DNA from: Paracamarosporium sp. OC-R06-R3
Taxonomy: Eukaryota > Ascomycota > Dothideomycetes > Pleosporales > Didymosphaeriaceae
Direction: 5' to 3'
Assembly (NCBI GenBank): GCA_019828545.1
Contig: JACVRA010000245.1
Location: 1-24,165 of the forward strand
Length of the DNA stretch: 24,165 nucleotides
Position numbers and translations under genes: made by a program. Positions 1-9,386 of the stretch are shown here, one piece after another; the first letter of the stretch is position 1, and every line of letters begins with the position of its first letter. The notes under the pieces are model-generated. The model made no database searches, was not told the DNA's origin, and saw only the letters and a list, made by a program, of their open reading frames with translations.

Positions 1-143
1 TCGACGCGATTGGGCCGCAACATCAATCTTCTAGATAGATATAAGTAGCCTAGATTAATCGCAAGAATCAATAGAGTACTCCACCAGAAAACCTCGTGAT
101 AATATCAATTTTGGGGGGCTCTAGAGCCTCATTTTTGCCTGAG

Positions 144-365
144 CTACTTTTGGTGTTGCCCGCGCATCACGCGAATCCGCGCATCACGCGCACGGACACG
201 GTAAACCCATGCTCCGCCCACGCCGTCAGCTCGCTCAAACACCGTGATATTTAAGCCAGCACGAAGCAAATACGCAGCCGAAACGATGCCGCTAAGCCCA
301 GCGCCGATGATCGCGACTGTCTTAGTGTCGCCAGTCGTGGTAGAATAACTGCTAGAATTGTCCAT
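144..365 (-). CDS. FAD-dependent monooxygenase, N-terminal exon or fragment
   Basis: Reading leftward from ATG at 365 the frame gives a short polar leader and then a Rossmann dinucleotide-binding motif, VAIIGAGLSGIVSAAYLL (GxGxxG), followed by ITVFER and GVGGAW. This is the standard start of fungal flavin-containing monooxygenases: FAD-binding beta-alpha-beta fold with the Glu/Arg at the end of the second strand. Family likeness stops after GGAWVY, and the frame then runs through a duplicated GC-rich 14-mer (160-173 and 177-190) to a stop at 144-146. Either a splice donor near GGAW (GTTTACC or GTGTCC) joins it to exons beyond the left edge, or it is a truncated relic. Only about 45 residues are family-like, so substrate cannot be guessed. 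It lies on the same strand as the P450, about 470 bp beyond that gene's stop codon. Confidence 0.6.
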   Translation of the reverse strand: MDNSSSYSTTTGDTKTVAIIGAGLSGIVSAAYLLRAGLNITVFERADGVGGAWVYRVRARDARIRVMRGQHQK

Positions 366-834
366 AGCTATCAGTTGAACTACCATTCTTTCTCAAAAGA
401 AGGAAAGAAGAAAGAGGATAAGGAAGTGCGTCGCAGCCTAAGCTCTCTATAGGCGCCTTGTCATTGCACGTGATGCACCATTCCGCGTGATTTGCTACTG
501 CGATGTTGGCGAGGTGCTGCTGGTGGGCGGGGCATGGGTGGGAGAGATAGGAAAACGACAGCGGGGGTGGGGTTTGTACGACAGCCTTCTGCACTTGACG
601 CCCAACTCTGTGCAAACCAACAGCATTCAGATGATTGGTTAATTTCTAGCGCAACATCTACAAGCCCTCATGTGTCCCTCCCCGCCAAACAGCCTTCGTA
701 GATCAGGGTCTTTCAGCAGTGCAATTACTTGGTCGTAGGCGCACTGGGTGGTGCCTGCTGCAGTACAATATCATAACGTCACATGTTGTCATGCTCCTTG
801 ATACCAAAAAACCAATGAATCGTCACGACTATCT
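366..834. other. Intergenic, FMO fragment to P450
   Basis: About 470 bp between the start codon of the FMO fragment and the P450 stop codon, both genes on the minus strand. It must hold the FMO promoter and the P450 3' UTR. The open frames here are short and show no family likeness. I see no clear TATA box, RNA gene or repeat. Confidence 0.5.
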
Positions 835-2565
835 TTATATAGCGAGCTTAACATGGCAAGGATAGTTATTCACAGGATGTGCTGCCCCTTGCTCCACTTG
901 ATATGCGCGCTCGCCTCGATACTGTTTAATGCCGTTATGTGGGTGCTGTTTATCCCACTCATCATACGCTGGCTCGATCTCAAAGTCCCGAACCAAGCAA
1001 GCAAAAATAACTCTTAACTCAACAAGTACTAGCGCTTGACCAATGCAGTCCCTTGGGCCTAGCTCAAAAGGGCGCCGGGCACCGGGCTGAGGGTGCAACT
1101 CATGGCCTTCCCGGACCATCCAACGCTCAGGTAGAAACTCATCAGGTCGAGCCCAGTACTTCTCTGAACGATGCATTTCAACATGCAAGATCCAGAGGAT
1201 AGCATCGTCAGTAGCTAGCGAGTTTCCAGTGTCGTCTATAATATTAACACCGGTCTTACCAGCGCGCGTAGTACCAAGCAGGTGGAAAGAGTCGCATCAC
1301 CTCCTTGATCACGGCGAGGGTGTAGTGCAGCTTGTTCACAATGCGAGGGTCTTCACTAAGGCGAACAGCTGCAGCCGTAGTATCCGAGCCTAGCACTTGG
1401 CCGTGCTCTTCGCGCAGGGCTTTCAAAACCTGAATATGTTAGCTACTTGCCAGCTATCCTTCTGCCATGTGATACAGACTTTTGGATGTTTCGATAGAAG
1501 ATGGAAACAATAACATATAACACTACCAGTCGAATCGTACCCGGCGAAGATAAAGAGTCGTATCTGCCGGGTTGCAAAGGCTCGAAAATTGCGGTCCAAT
1601 GTTTCAGGGACATCTTCTGACGACCTAAGGTACTCTTGAAGAGCAATATCTATGACTGACTTGGAAGCGGCGCGTTTCGGGTCAACCTTGTACTCTGCAA
1701 ACCTTTTGTCCAACTCTTTCCCAATGTATCGGTCCATGCGGCGGCCGTTTCTCCAATGCACGAATGTGCGAAGGAAGTTGAAATGGCTAAATGGATTGAC
1801 TTCCGCGTTGGGATTGTGCCACCGAATCTGGTTTAGCATCCCGTCCGCGAGAGTATCGTAACTTGTTTGTGCGTTCAACGATGTATTCATAACAGTCCTT
1901 CCAATCATGTCAATCGTGAAGCGCAATGTAATTGGATCCAAGAAGCAAATGCCACCCGTGTCTGCGAAATCACGCAGCGTCCTCGCAAAAACCTGTACCT
2001 CTTCGACCATACTTGGCACAAGGGAATACATGCGCTCACTGTGGAATCCTTTGTTAAAGATTGTACGCCACGGTTTCCAATCCTTCTCGTCGAGATCGAA
2101 TATTGTTAAGCCACCAGTAACGGGTTTTAAGAAACGACGGAGCAACTTGGGGCGGTCAGAAGTCAGTGTAGGGTTTGTTTGTGTGATCTCAGTAGCGATC
2201 TTCGGCGACACGACGGTCAGAAAGAGACCACTCATTGGCCATAGATCCATATAGAAAGCACCCTCTGCGTAGAACTTCTCTCTGGCGATTGTGGCAAATC
2301 CAAACTAGTAATGTGCGTCTCTTGGAAGACGATCGAGGATGGATTTTAGGTACAGCAAATGGCCGAAAAGGAAAGAATGATTCGGGGCCGTAGGCTGCTA
2401 AACGTCAACCGAGCGTCTCGATATGATCCCAGTGTACCTTACAAGTCCTCTCCGACGACGATCTATCAATAGCATACGTGCTCGGTAAAGTTTGACAAAA
2501 AATATACAGATGGGAGTTGCCAGCCCTATCAAAAGGGTACCAAGGAAGGCTGAGAGATGCGCCAT
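835..2565 (-). pseudogene. Cytochrome P450 with premature stop and frameshift
   Basis: Three exons can be read: 2565-2443, 2397-1480 and 1429-835, with introns of 45 bp (2442-2398) and 50 bp (1479-1430). They would encode about 544 residues, a normal length for a fungal microsomal P450. Seen: an N-terminal membrane anchor (LSAFLGTLLIGLATPICIFF) followed by a basic patch, a proline-containing PTAPNHSFLFGH hinge, the I-helix FAGYDST, the K-helix ExxR (EVMR) before LFPPA, and the haem loop FELGPRDCIGQ with its Cys ligand. It resembles fungal P450s annotated as sterigmatocystin-type (AflN/StcS-like). Two lesions break it. An in-frame TAG at 2307-2305 interrupts exon 2 (HY-stop-FG). One extra T at 1276/1277 shifts the frame just after LFPPA, and the downstream frame resumes with GTTRAGKTGVNI. 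No splice variant I tried removes either. It diverges from the isocyanide synthase gene. Confidence 0.85.
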
Positions 2566-2849
2566 TAGAGATGGAATTCAGGGAACGGACACCTGTACGA
2601 ATACACAGCCATACGATTTATCTCCTGGTATGCTGCAGTAGAGATGTACGTGGTATAGCAATACGATGAGGTTGCGATGGAGAAGTAGTAATGGAGTCGG
2701 CTGAGGCGCACCTGCTCAGCTGGATCAAGGAAAACTCCGGGATGTTCCAAAGAGTTGGCTAGGCAAACATCAATGAGAGCTGATAGGGGGTCGGTCGCGC
2801 TGGGGTTGTGGCACAGTGCGAGGAATTCGACCCGGCTAAATGGATCAAG
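2565..2849 (-). other. Unidentified exon-like open frame abutting the P450 start
   Basis: A minus-strand frame opens after a possible acceptor (CCTAG ending at 2850) and reads about 94 residues beginning LDPFSRVEFLALCHNPSATD, with VCLANSLEHPGVFLDPAEQV further on, to a TAA at 2567-2565. The final A of this TAA is the A of the P450 ATG (TAATG). The first 60 residues look protein-like in composition (amphipathic, Leu-rich, no low complexity), while the last 30 are Tyr/Ser-rich and less convincing. I do not recognise the family and found no upstream exon between 2850 and 3877. It may be the 3' exon of a decayed neighbouring gene, a 5' leader of the P450, or chance. Confidence 0.25.
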
Positions 2850-3877
2850 CTAGGCGCAACAGCAATGCCTGCTACTAGCGTGGCACGGGAGATTGTAGCG
2901 TCGTCAAATCTACATAACAGTAATCATGGTCTCGCAAATAGCTATAACACCGGATTTTGGGGAAATGCACTAATCTTCTCACGAAGACACGGCTGATGAC
3001 TACAAAGCAGACAATTGCTTATGATTTTATCTGGTCAAACAACTCGGACGGTACACTCACCGTTCGATCTGTAAGAATCCTCCTGGTCAAGGCATGCGCA
3101 CCCTTTTTACGTTATTTTAAATTGACGAGGCTGACGTAGAATCGCCTTCGCGCTTGACTGGTCGAATATGAAAAGCACCGCAGTGATTCTCAGGTGATAC
3201 TATGATTGTATTGATGTCAGATCAAATTCGTACGAGTAACCTTGAACTCCGAATGTCCCAATGGCCATTGACAAGCTCATGTTCTGCGAGGTCCTTACTC
3301 TAACTCTAGAATGTTCGATTAAATTATAGCGTAGCTATCGTGCGACTGGGTGACCATAACTACGGAGTGAAATCAGCTGGAGCTCTTGGTGCCTGTCGTG
3401 CTGATGGTCATCGATCCGAAGTCCACAACGCCTCTTATTGTGCAAACCCCACATATTTACCAACCTACATTCGCTTAGTGCCACATGTACCATTCAAACA
3501 TCGGCAGCGACATCTCGTTAGTCCGGTCAATTTTGTGGGTCCGTTGTTGGGAAGTGAGCTAAGCCAAATGGAGAAAACATGACATGGCCGTCGCGGACTA
3601 TCTCCTATGTCACACTGAAGTCCGAATAAGGCAAAAGAAAACATTTTGAATTCTTGAAGTACTACGACCGCATTTCAAGGAGTATATAAGGAGTTTGAGG
3701 CTTCGATGGAGAGCCATATACTACGCCAACACCTGTACCAAAGCAAGTAGCTGAAGCCTGCACACTCGGCTGGCATAATATTAAGACACATTATTCTTGC
3801 TTATCAAAGACACCCTTTTTCTGTACAATTTCTAGACCTATCTCCACGTTGGTGCGAAATCATCCACGAGTTCAATT
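2850..3877. promoter_or_regulatory. Divergent intergenic region between P450 and isocyanide synthase
   Basis: About 1 kb without a supportable gene, lying between two oppositely directed genes and so expected to hold both promoters. Small open frames on both strands have no family likeness. The part nearest the synthase contains a TATA box and an AT-rich leader. I could not assign transcription-factor sites with confidence. Confidence 0.5.
3683..3689 (+). promoter_or_regulatory. TATA box of the isocyanide synthase gene
   Basis: TATATAA in the context AGTATATAAGG, 195 bp upstream of the ATG at 3878. The distance allows a transcription start near 3715 and a 5' leader of about 160 nt, which is ordinary for a filamentous fungus. 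It is the clearest TATA element on this strand before the gene. Confidence 0.55.
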
Positions 3878-5857
3878 ATGTCGGATCCATTCAAGACCAC
3901 CCCAATGGCAAAGGCTAAAGCGGCTTCTCTGCTTCTCAATCGCTACAGAATGCATTATACGAACGAAGAATCTACTACAGAGGCCATTACCAGAGCAGCG
4001 ACACAGATCGAAAAATGTTTAGTCGAAAAATCCCCCATTCACCTTGTCATCCCAGCCTTTCCTTTCAAATCGCCAAACCGAGCAGTCAAAGTCCTTGGTG
4101 TGCTACCCGATGAAGCAGAGCGTATGTCTTTGCTGCATCTCAATGGCTTATGTCAAGGTTTAAAGGATGTAACTGGTGCAGACTGCCAGCTGACGATCGT
4201 ATCCGACGGGCTGTGCTACAATGGTCAGTAACTTTCATAATAAAGTACACTATAGCTTATCACTAACCGGACATTCCATACAGATCTCTTCGGTATATCT
4301 GACGAGACCGTCTGGCAGTATGGTGAAGCGTTACGCAGCATGGCACGACAAGAGAAGTGCCACAACATACAATTTGCCCGTGTATCCGGCATGCTCGGCC
4401 AAGCAGCCCTCGACCAAGAGACGTATGTCAACAGTGTTGGACAGTATCGGGAAGGTCTAGAAACATATGTTCCTGTTGGATTTGACGTCCAACAAAGAAT
4501 CAAGGAGGACTTGGATACCTTGTATACGTACCGCTCGTACATGAAATTCCTCCTTGCCGATAGAATGACGCCCAACAAGTCCACTTCTCAACTGAAGAAG
4601 GAAGTTGCCGTCATAGCGAAGGGAATGATAAGGAGAAGAGAAGTAAGTGCTCTCATTTGTGCTCCGATTAATTGAGTGAGATAGCTAACGTGAATCAAGG
4701 GCTTCGCTGCGCTAATTACAGACAGCTATGGCGAAGCGATACGCCTCACAGTACACGACACGCCGGATCCATACAAAATACCAATCATCATGCTGCCCCA
4801 GACTCAGAAGGTTTCCATGACGCCCTGGCATGGGGTTCTGGTTAGACAAGCAGATGGTAGTGCGTACATGGCACATAAGGCCTCTGTTACAGAAGCCACT
4901 CACGAACTGGTGTATGTACAAGGGCGCGGAAGTTACTATCGCGAGCGGTCCGCTCTCTTTCACTGGCCATCGTTACAGGTGAACTTCGAACACCTTTATC
5001 CCTGCGGGCTAGTCATCCGTCCAAATTTACCTGAGCGCAAGGTCTCGATTAACGATGTCAACATGAAAATAGTCCGGCAGCTCGCTGAAGCCTATTCCCC
5101 AGTGATACTTCGGGACTTTGCTGACACTACCGACAAAGATACATTCGTAGGGAAAGCAAAACAGCTTGGAGAGCCGATGTACTGGGGAACGAGTCTGATC
5201 ACCGTCGTCAAAGACGAAGCTAACGTTGATTCCAAAAGCAGTAATCAGGTATCTAATGAAGCAATGCCGATGCACTACGATGGGATTTTCAAGAGGAGAG
5301 ATAGTTTGGATCCCCTCACTGGGGAGGCGACTAGTGTGTCGGATGTTCCGCGGTTTCAGGTGTTTGCTTGCAAAAACACATCCAACTCAACAGTGGAAGA
5401 GAACAAGACAGAGCAAGCGGGAGGAGATGAGAAAGGGCTAACACTCTTCGCGTCATCCGACCTTTTCTTCCGCTATCTGCCTTCATCATACACGCCAGAA
5501 TCCCTGGCTGCTATCAACTGGACCTGCGAAACAAACGGATACTTTGCGCAAACCCTGCACAACCTCCCACTAGTCATAACGCACCCGACACGAGGAACAC
5601 CATCCATAAGGTGGCATGAGCGCTGGCCTAAAAGTGGTACTCGATACGCACATTCGACGACGTATTTTGAAGACTGTGACCATGGCAAAGAGCTAGAAGA
5701 CGTGGTTGATGGATTGCTATATGACCGGCGTGTGTGTAACAGATATAAATGGGAGAAGGGCGATTTCTTGGTAAGTGATAATGTGGGGATGATGCATACG
5801 CGGACTGGCTTTGGAGTAGGTGAGAAGAGGGAGCTTTGGAGGATACATGTAAATTAG
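3878..5857 (+). CDS. Isocyanide synthase fused to TauD/TfdA dioxygenase
   Basis: Three exons (3878-4223, 4284-4642, 4700-5857; introns of 60 and 57 bp) give an intact 620-residue protein. Residues about 10-310 are a Dit1/PvcA-type isocyanide synthase domain: HLVIPAFPFKSPN followed by KVLGVLPDEAE, SDGLCYNDLFGISDE, and a closing MTPWHGVLV segment. Known members convert an amino acid (Tyr or Trp in bacteria) to a vinyl isonitrile using ribulose-5-phosphate; yeast Dit1 makes N-formyl-tyrosine. Residues about 335-620 are a TauD/TfdA-like 2-oxoglutarate/Fe(II) dioxygenase. H427-Y-D429 (MHYDG) and H601 (GMMHTRTGF) form the iron triad, and R612 or R616 is the likely 2-oxoglutarate ligand. In bacteria the same two steps are separate proteins (PvcA and PvcB), so one polypeptide may make and then desaturate or decarboxylate the isonitrile. 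The start is the first ATG after a TATA box, and the summed exons keep one frame. The amino-acid substrate is not predictable. No signal peptide is seen, so it is probably cytosolic. Confidence 0.9.
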
Positions 5858-5901
5858 GGAAGGTGGTCAGCTACACCGGAGCTATTAGGTCTCATACTGG
5901 T

Positions 5902-5907
5902 AATAAA
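5902..5907 (+). terminator. Poly(A) signal of the isocyanide synthase gene
   Basis: AATAAA 45 nt after the TAG stop, followed by T-rich sequence. It is a canonical polyadenylation hexamer in the right place, though fungal 3' ends use it loosely. Confidence 0.5.
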
Positions 5908-5962
5908 TTGTCTCTCATTATCTCCGCTTCTTGCTATTATATTTTTAATTACATGATATTAT

Positions 5963-6326
5963 AGATGTTGATGTCCAGCACCTTCCAATCAGCGATAGGC
6001 ATAGTAGCAAACTCGAGAACCTGCTCTTTTGCTAACCAGTACATGCGCCCACGTTAGGTACTTTGAGCCTTGGCTTCTTGAAGAGAAATAAGGATCAACA
6101 TACCTTAGTGCCGATGGGATTGGTGGTTGGGGGAAGTAGTGGCAATGCTCCACTAAATCCAACCTAGGGAAATACCTCAATAGGATGCATGTTGGTCGGA
6201 TCAATATCGCGTAGGTGCTTTCAACCCTTCAAGACACCAATCAATTGGCCCTGGCTCGGGTAGGTATTCCCAAAAGCTTCGCGTGGTCAATAAGGTATCC
6301 GGGCGATTATCGAATATACCTCTGTG
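5963..6326 (-). pseudogene. Coding-like relic, family unknown
   Basis: On the minus strand several short segments read like protein but do not join into one clean frame. Upstream is FDNRPDTLLTTRSFWEYLPE continuing to DWCLEGLKAPTRY and a stop. Next comes SGALPLLPPTTNPIGTK directly before a GTATGT donor. After an acceptor ending AGAGCAG there is VLEFATMPIADWKVLDINIY with a stop soon after. Two of the joins fit a splice donor and acceptor, but stops and frame changes separate the first two segments. This may be the eroded 3' end of a gene whose 5' part is lost in the AT-rich sequence to the right. I do not recognise the family, and it could be coincidence. Confidence 0.25.
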
Positions 6327-7816
6327 ATTAGATTATATATCTAGCCTAGTATCATAGAATCGAGCGTAAGATCATTGATATATCGAAGCATAGTATCATT
6401 GATAATAGTAAAGAGTTGCCAAAGCTAGTTATAATATAGTTCTGGTGCTGTTAATCGCGAGTATGAGCTCGGCGTATGCGTGAATCATATAGAATCAATA
6501 TCTGCTTTCCATACTAATCTCTAACAGCTACATACTATATTGAATCTCGAACAGTCTAACCGGGCACCATACAAGCACTTTCGGACTAGGTGTAATTTTA
6601 GAAAGAGCTTGGAATGCTGAGCCGAGGCTGAGACCTATCATTAGTTGCCATTAGGTTAATAGCGTAACCTAGGGTGCAAAGCTTTTGAACCGCCTTCAGC
6701 GGAGAAGATATGGAATTGCACCTACCTACTATCATTCATTCGTACCTAAGGCAGTGTCCGTATCAATACTGGGGTGAAGTCTCATGAGATAAATTGCGGA
6801 TGGGAGAACGCGTGCGAAGGTGTAGCAACCATAGCGGCGGCTATTCCCAGACACCAAAGGATGGTGTAGCACTGTCTATCAAGTCGTGTAACCCTGAAGT
6901 TTACTCCACGAGAAGCTCTGCTAGGCTGCTGCTCTGAGGAGCAAACCTAATCCTTCCTCCACTGTCCTCGTAGGTAGTCCGATACAGGGTGACAGTATCA
7001 TTGGACAAACATGCTTGCGGCAAATTTCTGTCGAATATTCCTGAGCAACTTCAATAAGACCTAACCACTTGAGTACGTTCATACAATGCCGCATAAGCAC
7101 ACCACACGTCTACCTAACAGAGAAACAAATTACTGTCTCCAGGCCAATCCGCTCTTGCTTATGTGGGCCGGCAATACTGCTTTGTGCTCCTTCCAATGAG
7201 TTAACTCGAACGAAAAAGTGCGCAAGCTACAGGTCAAGACGAGCTCACAGCGCACTTGCACCGACTGAGAGGTAATTGAATCTTGGGCACAGGACGGGTG
7301 TATTAGTCTTAATTCCATCTGAAGCGGAGCTATTATAGAGATAGATCATTTTCGGATGGAGGTAAATGGCCAAAATAAGAAGAGCATCCAGGTACTAAGG
7401 CCTAATCCATTATGTTCTCCAACCTTCAAATTATATATTGCTTAAATAAGTTAAAGAGGTGGCTTAGCTTATATACATAGGAAAAGAAACTCATCTCATC
7501 TTCTGTCCAATGCTCTAATGCATGTAACGCGCTTATAAGTGGCCAATTTTAGTAAAGTGTATAGCTTATAGAGGTGTACAGCTTATAGGATCGTTAGCTT
7601 AATACTAATTAGTAAACTTTATTAGATATAGTCCGTTTCTTCCTTCTTTCTGCTATAGAGTAATAGGAGAATACGCCAAAAAGAAATTATATCTAAAGGC
7701 AATCTACAGGTAAAATCCACTTGCGTCTACGGCTAAGCCAGGCGACAATAGGTGCTACAAGAATATGTGTCCGGTTACGTAAGCAAGTATAGACTTAGCA
7801 GCTATCAATATCTAAG
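6327..7816. other. Gene-poor, AT-rich stretch
   Basis: About 1.5 kb with only short, non-family open frames on both strands. The composition is uneven: AT-rich at 6330-6560 and 7430-7700, more balanced between. It holds a 17-bp tandem duplication (7557-7590) and repeated ATAGTATCAT words near 6350-6410. No RNA gene, terminal inverted repeat or transposase fragment was recognised. The right end is the 3' flank of the metallopeptidase-like gene. Confidence 0.5.
7557..7590 (+). repeat. 17-bp tandem duplication
   Basis: Two adjacent 17-mers, GTGTATAGCTTATAGAG and GTGTACAGCTTATAGGA, differ at three positions (T/C, A/G and G/A). They lie in AT-rich non-coding sequence and look like a slippage product with no evident role. 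Confidence 0.7.
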
Positions 7817-9386
7817 CTAGAGGTGTGCTCTCGGCCGAGATATTCGTGAGTGGACTAGCGACCTCCTCTCCTCAGGTTTCTCAGGTAATGGAGCCGCACC
7901 CGGCCAATCGGGCTTTAGCTCAAGTTCTTCGTTCTTCTTAAACCTAACCCGACCATCATCAGCCCGATAAGGCTCCCATTTCTTGCCCATAAGTATGAAT
8001 AGGCCAAGAGACCAGGCGTAACTATCGGGGTTCATTAATGTGTAAATGGGGTTGTTTTCCAAGTGCTCAGCAAGAGTTTTCTGTAATTCAAAGACCTATC
8101 AGCAACTAATTCGAGCGACAATGACATGTGTTGACAGCTGAAAACTTACATCCCAAGTCGTTAGATGGAAGTAATACCCGTCCAGTAGTTTAGGCCCGTG
8201 GAAATCTTTCCCTGCTTGGGGGCTTGTCCAGCTTTGATCACCAGCAGTAATTGTCTGTCGACCTAGAGCAATAACATGATTAAACTACACAACAGGTGAG
8301 TAAGGTTCCATAAATCTGGTTGGCAGACTGGGCATGTACCTCATGAGTGAGAATAAGAGTCATCACAGCATCCATATCCTCGAGGGTCACATCGTCGGCC
8401 AAGTCTTTTGTCGCGGCCTCGCGAAATGTGGTGGGTAGTTTTTGATCGAAAGACACATCGCATATCTAGAAGCCAGGATGATAAGTCATGGGAACAGATG
8501 CTGACTGCTTCTACTCACGTCTATGGATAAACGCTCACGGTTGTGCGTGTTCGCTCGTTGTGCCACCAGTTCCCAGAGTTTGTCTAAAGCAAATAATCAG
8601 AACTAGAGGAACTAAAGCAGCGGGAGTATACTGCGGTATGGGAATGTGGTGAACAAACAGAACGTGGCTCACTGCGATGGGTCAGCTAAAGGACGAGGAG
8701 TAGAGAAGAGAGACATTAGGGTGTCTGAAGACACATCTTGAGAGACAGTCTGCGCTTGGAGAATCGTACCCGTAGGTTTGAGTAGTCATGCCATAGGTTG
8801 TTGTTCGAGTGCGACATGCTAATTTATGAGCATGGTTTATGCATTCATTGGTTTCGTCTGCGGCCCAAGCCTTTCTTAATTCTTCAGGATCTGTCGGCCA
8901 GGGTATGTCCTCATATGCAGAATTTTTGGCCTGATATCGTTTTTGGCCGTCTAAATCGATTAGCCACATAAGAAAAGAAAATCGTCTGGTAACACATACC
9001 ACAATGTATGCGCGCATCAGCGATCTCTCTGTCGTCCTCTGCAGTTATTGCACTCAACCGTTTGTAGAAATCTTGTAGCAGTCAGCGCGCATAAATAAAT
9101 GGCAGAAGGCGTGCAGTGCACAATTCATACCAATTACGTTACTGATGACTAAGCTGTCTACGGTAATACCGAAGAACCATGTCAAGATGTCGTTGTACCG
9201 TTGGTCCTTGCGTTCCAGAGCTGTCGCGAATTCCCCGGCCTGAAACACGGCCTCCAGCACAGCAGCGTTCAAATTATCGGGCTCGATAACCCTCTCGGCG
9301 CAGCTCACATCCTGATAGTATGTAAAACCCGCGCAAAGCGGAGATATTATGGATACGATTACCCAGAGTATCGAAAAATGGACCAT
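7817..9386 (-). CDS. Secreted zinc metallopeptidase-like protein (M35-like), seven exons
   Basis: Exons read as 9386-9131, 9071-9000, 8950 to about 8747, 8583-8519, 8465-8340, 8284-8150 and 8080-7817. All junctions fit GT-AG except the exon 3 end and the 163-bp intron after it, which are uncertain; a mini-exon with a GTGAGC donor near 8670 is an alternative. With the model given the protein is about 373 residues. It begins with a signal peptide (VHFSILWVIVSIISPLCAG). The key motif is HEFNH, the HExxH zinc site, which forms only after splicing: THE ends exon 5 and FNHVIALG starts exon 6. Further on, NPDSYAWSLGLFIL resembles the C-terminal helix (NADxYAxFA) of deuterolysin and fungal lysine-specific metalloendopeptidase folds. 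The third zinc ligand (Asp in aspzincins) is not clear; D within DFHGPKLLDGYYFH is possible. It may be an active peptidase or a catalytically altered secreted protein. The ATG at 9386 was chosen because it begins the signal peptide; an upstream in-frame codon would bury it. Confidence 0.7.

Noticed and set aside
2302..2350. Intron GTACCT...ACTAG that would remove the P450 stop codon
   Set aside because: Splicing it shifts the downstream frame and deletes conserved LPRDAHY residues, so it does not rescue the gene.
3332..3346. GCTATCGTGCGACT shared with 10049-10062
   Set aside because: A 14-base exact match is expected about once by chance in a window of this size, and the flanks do not align.
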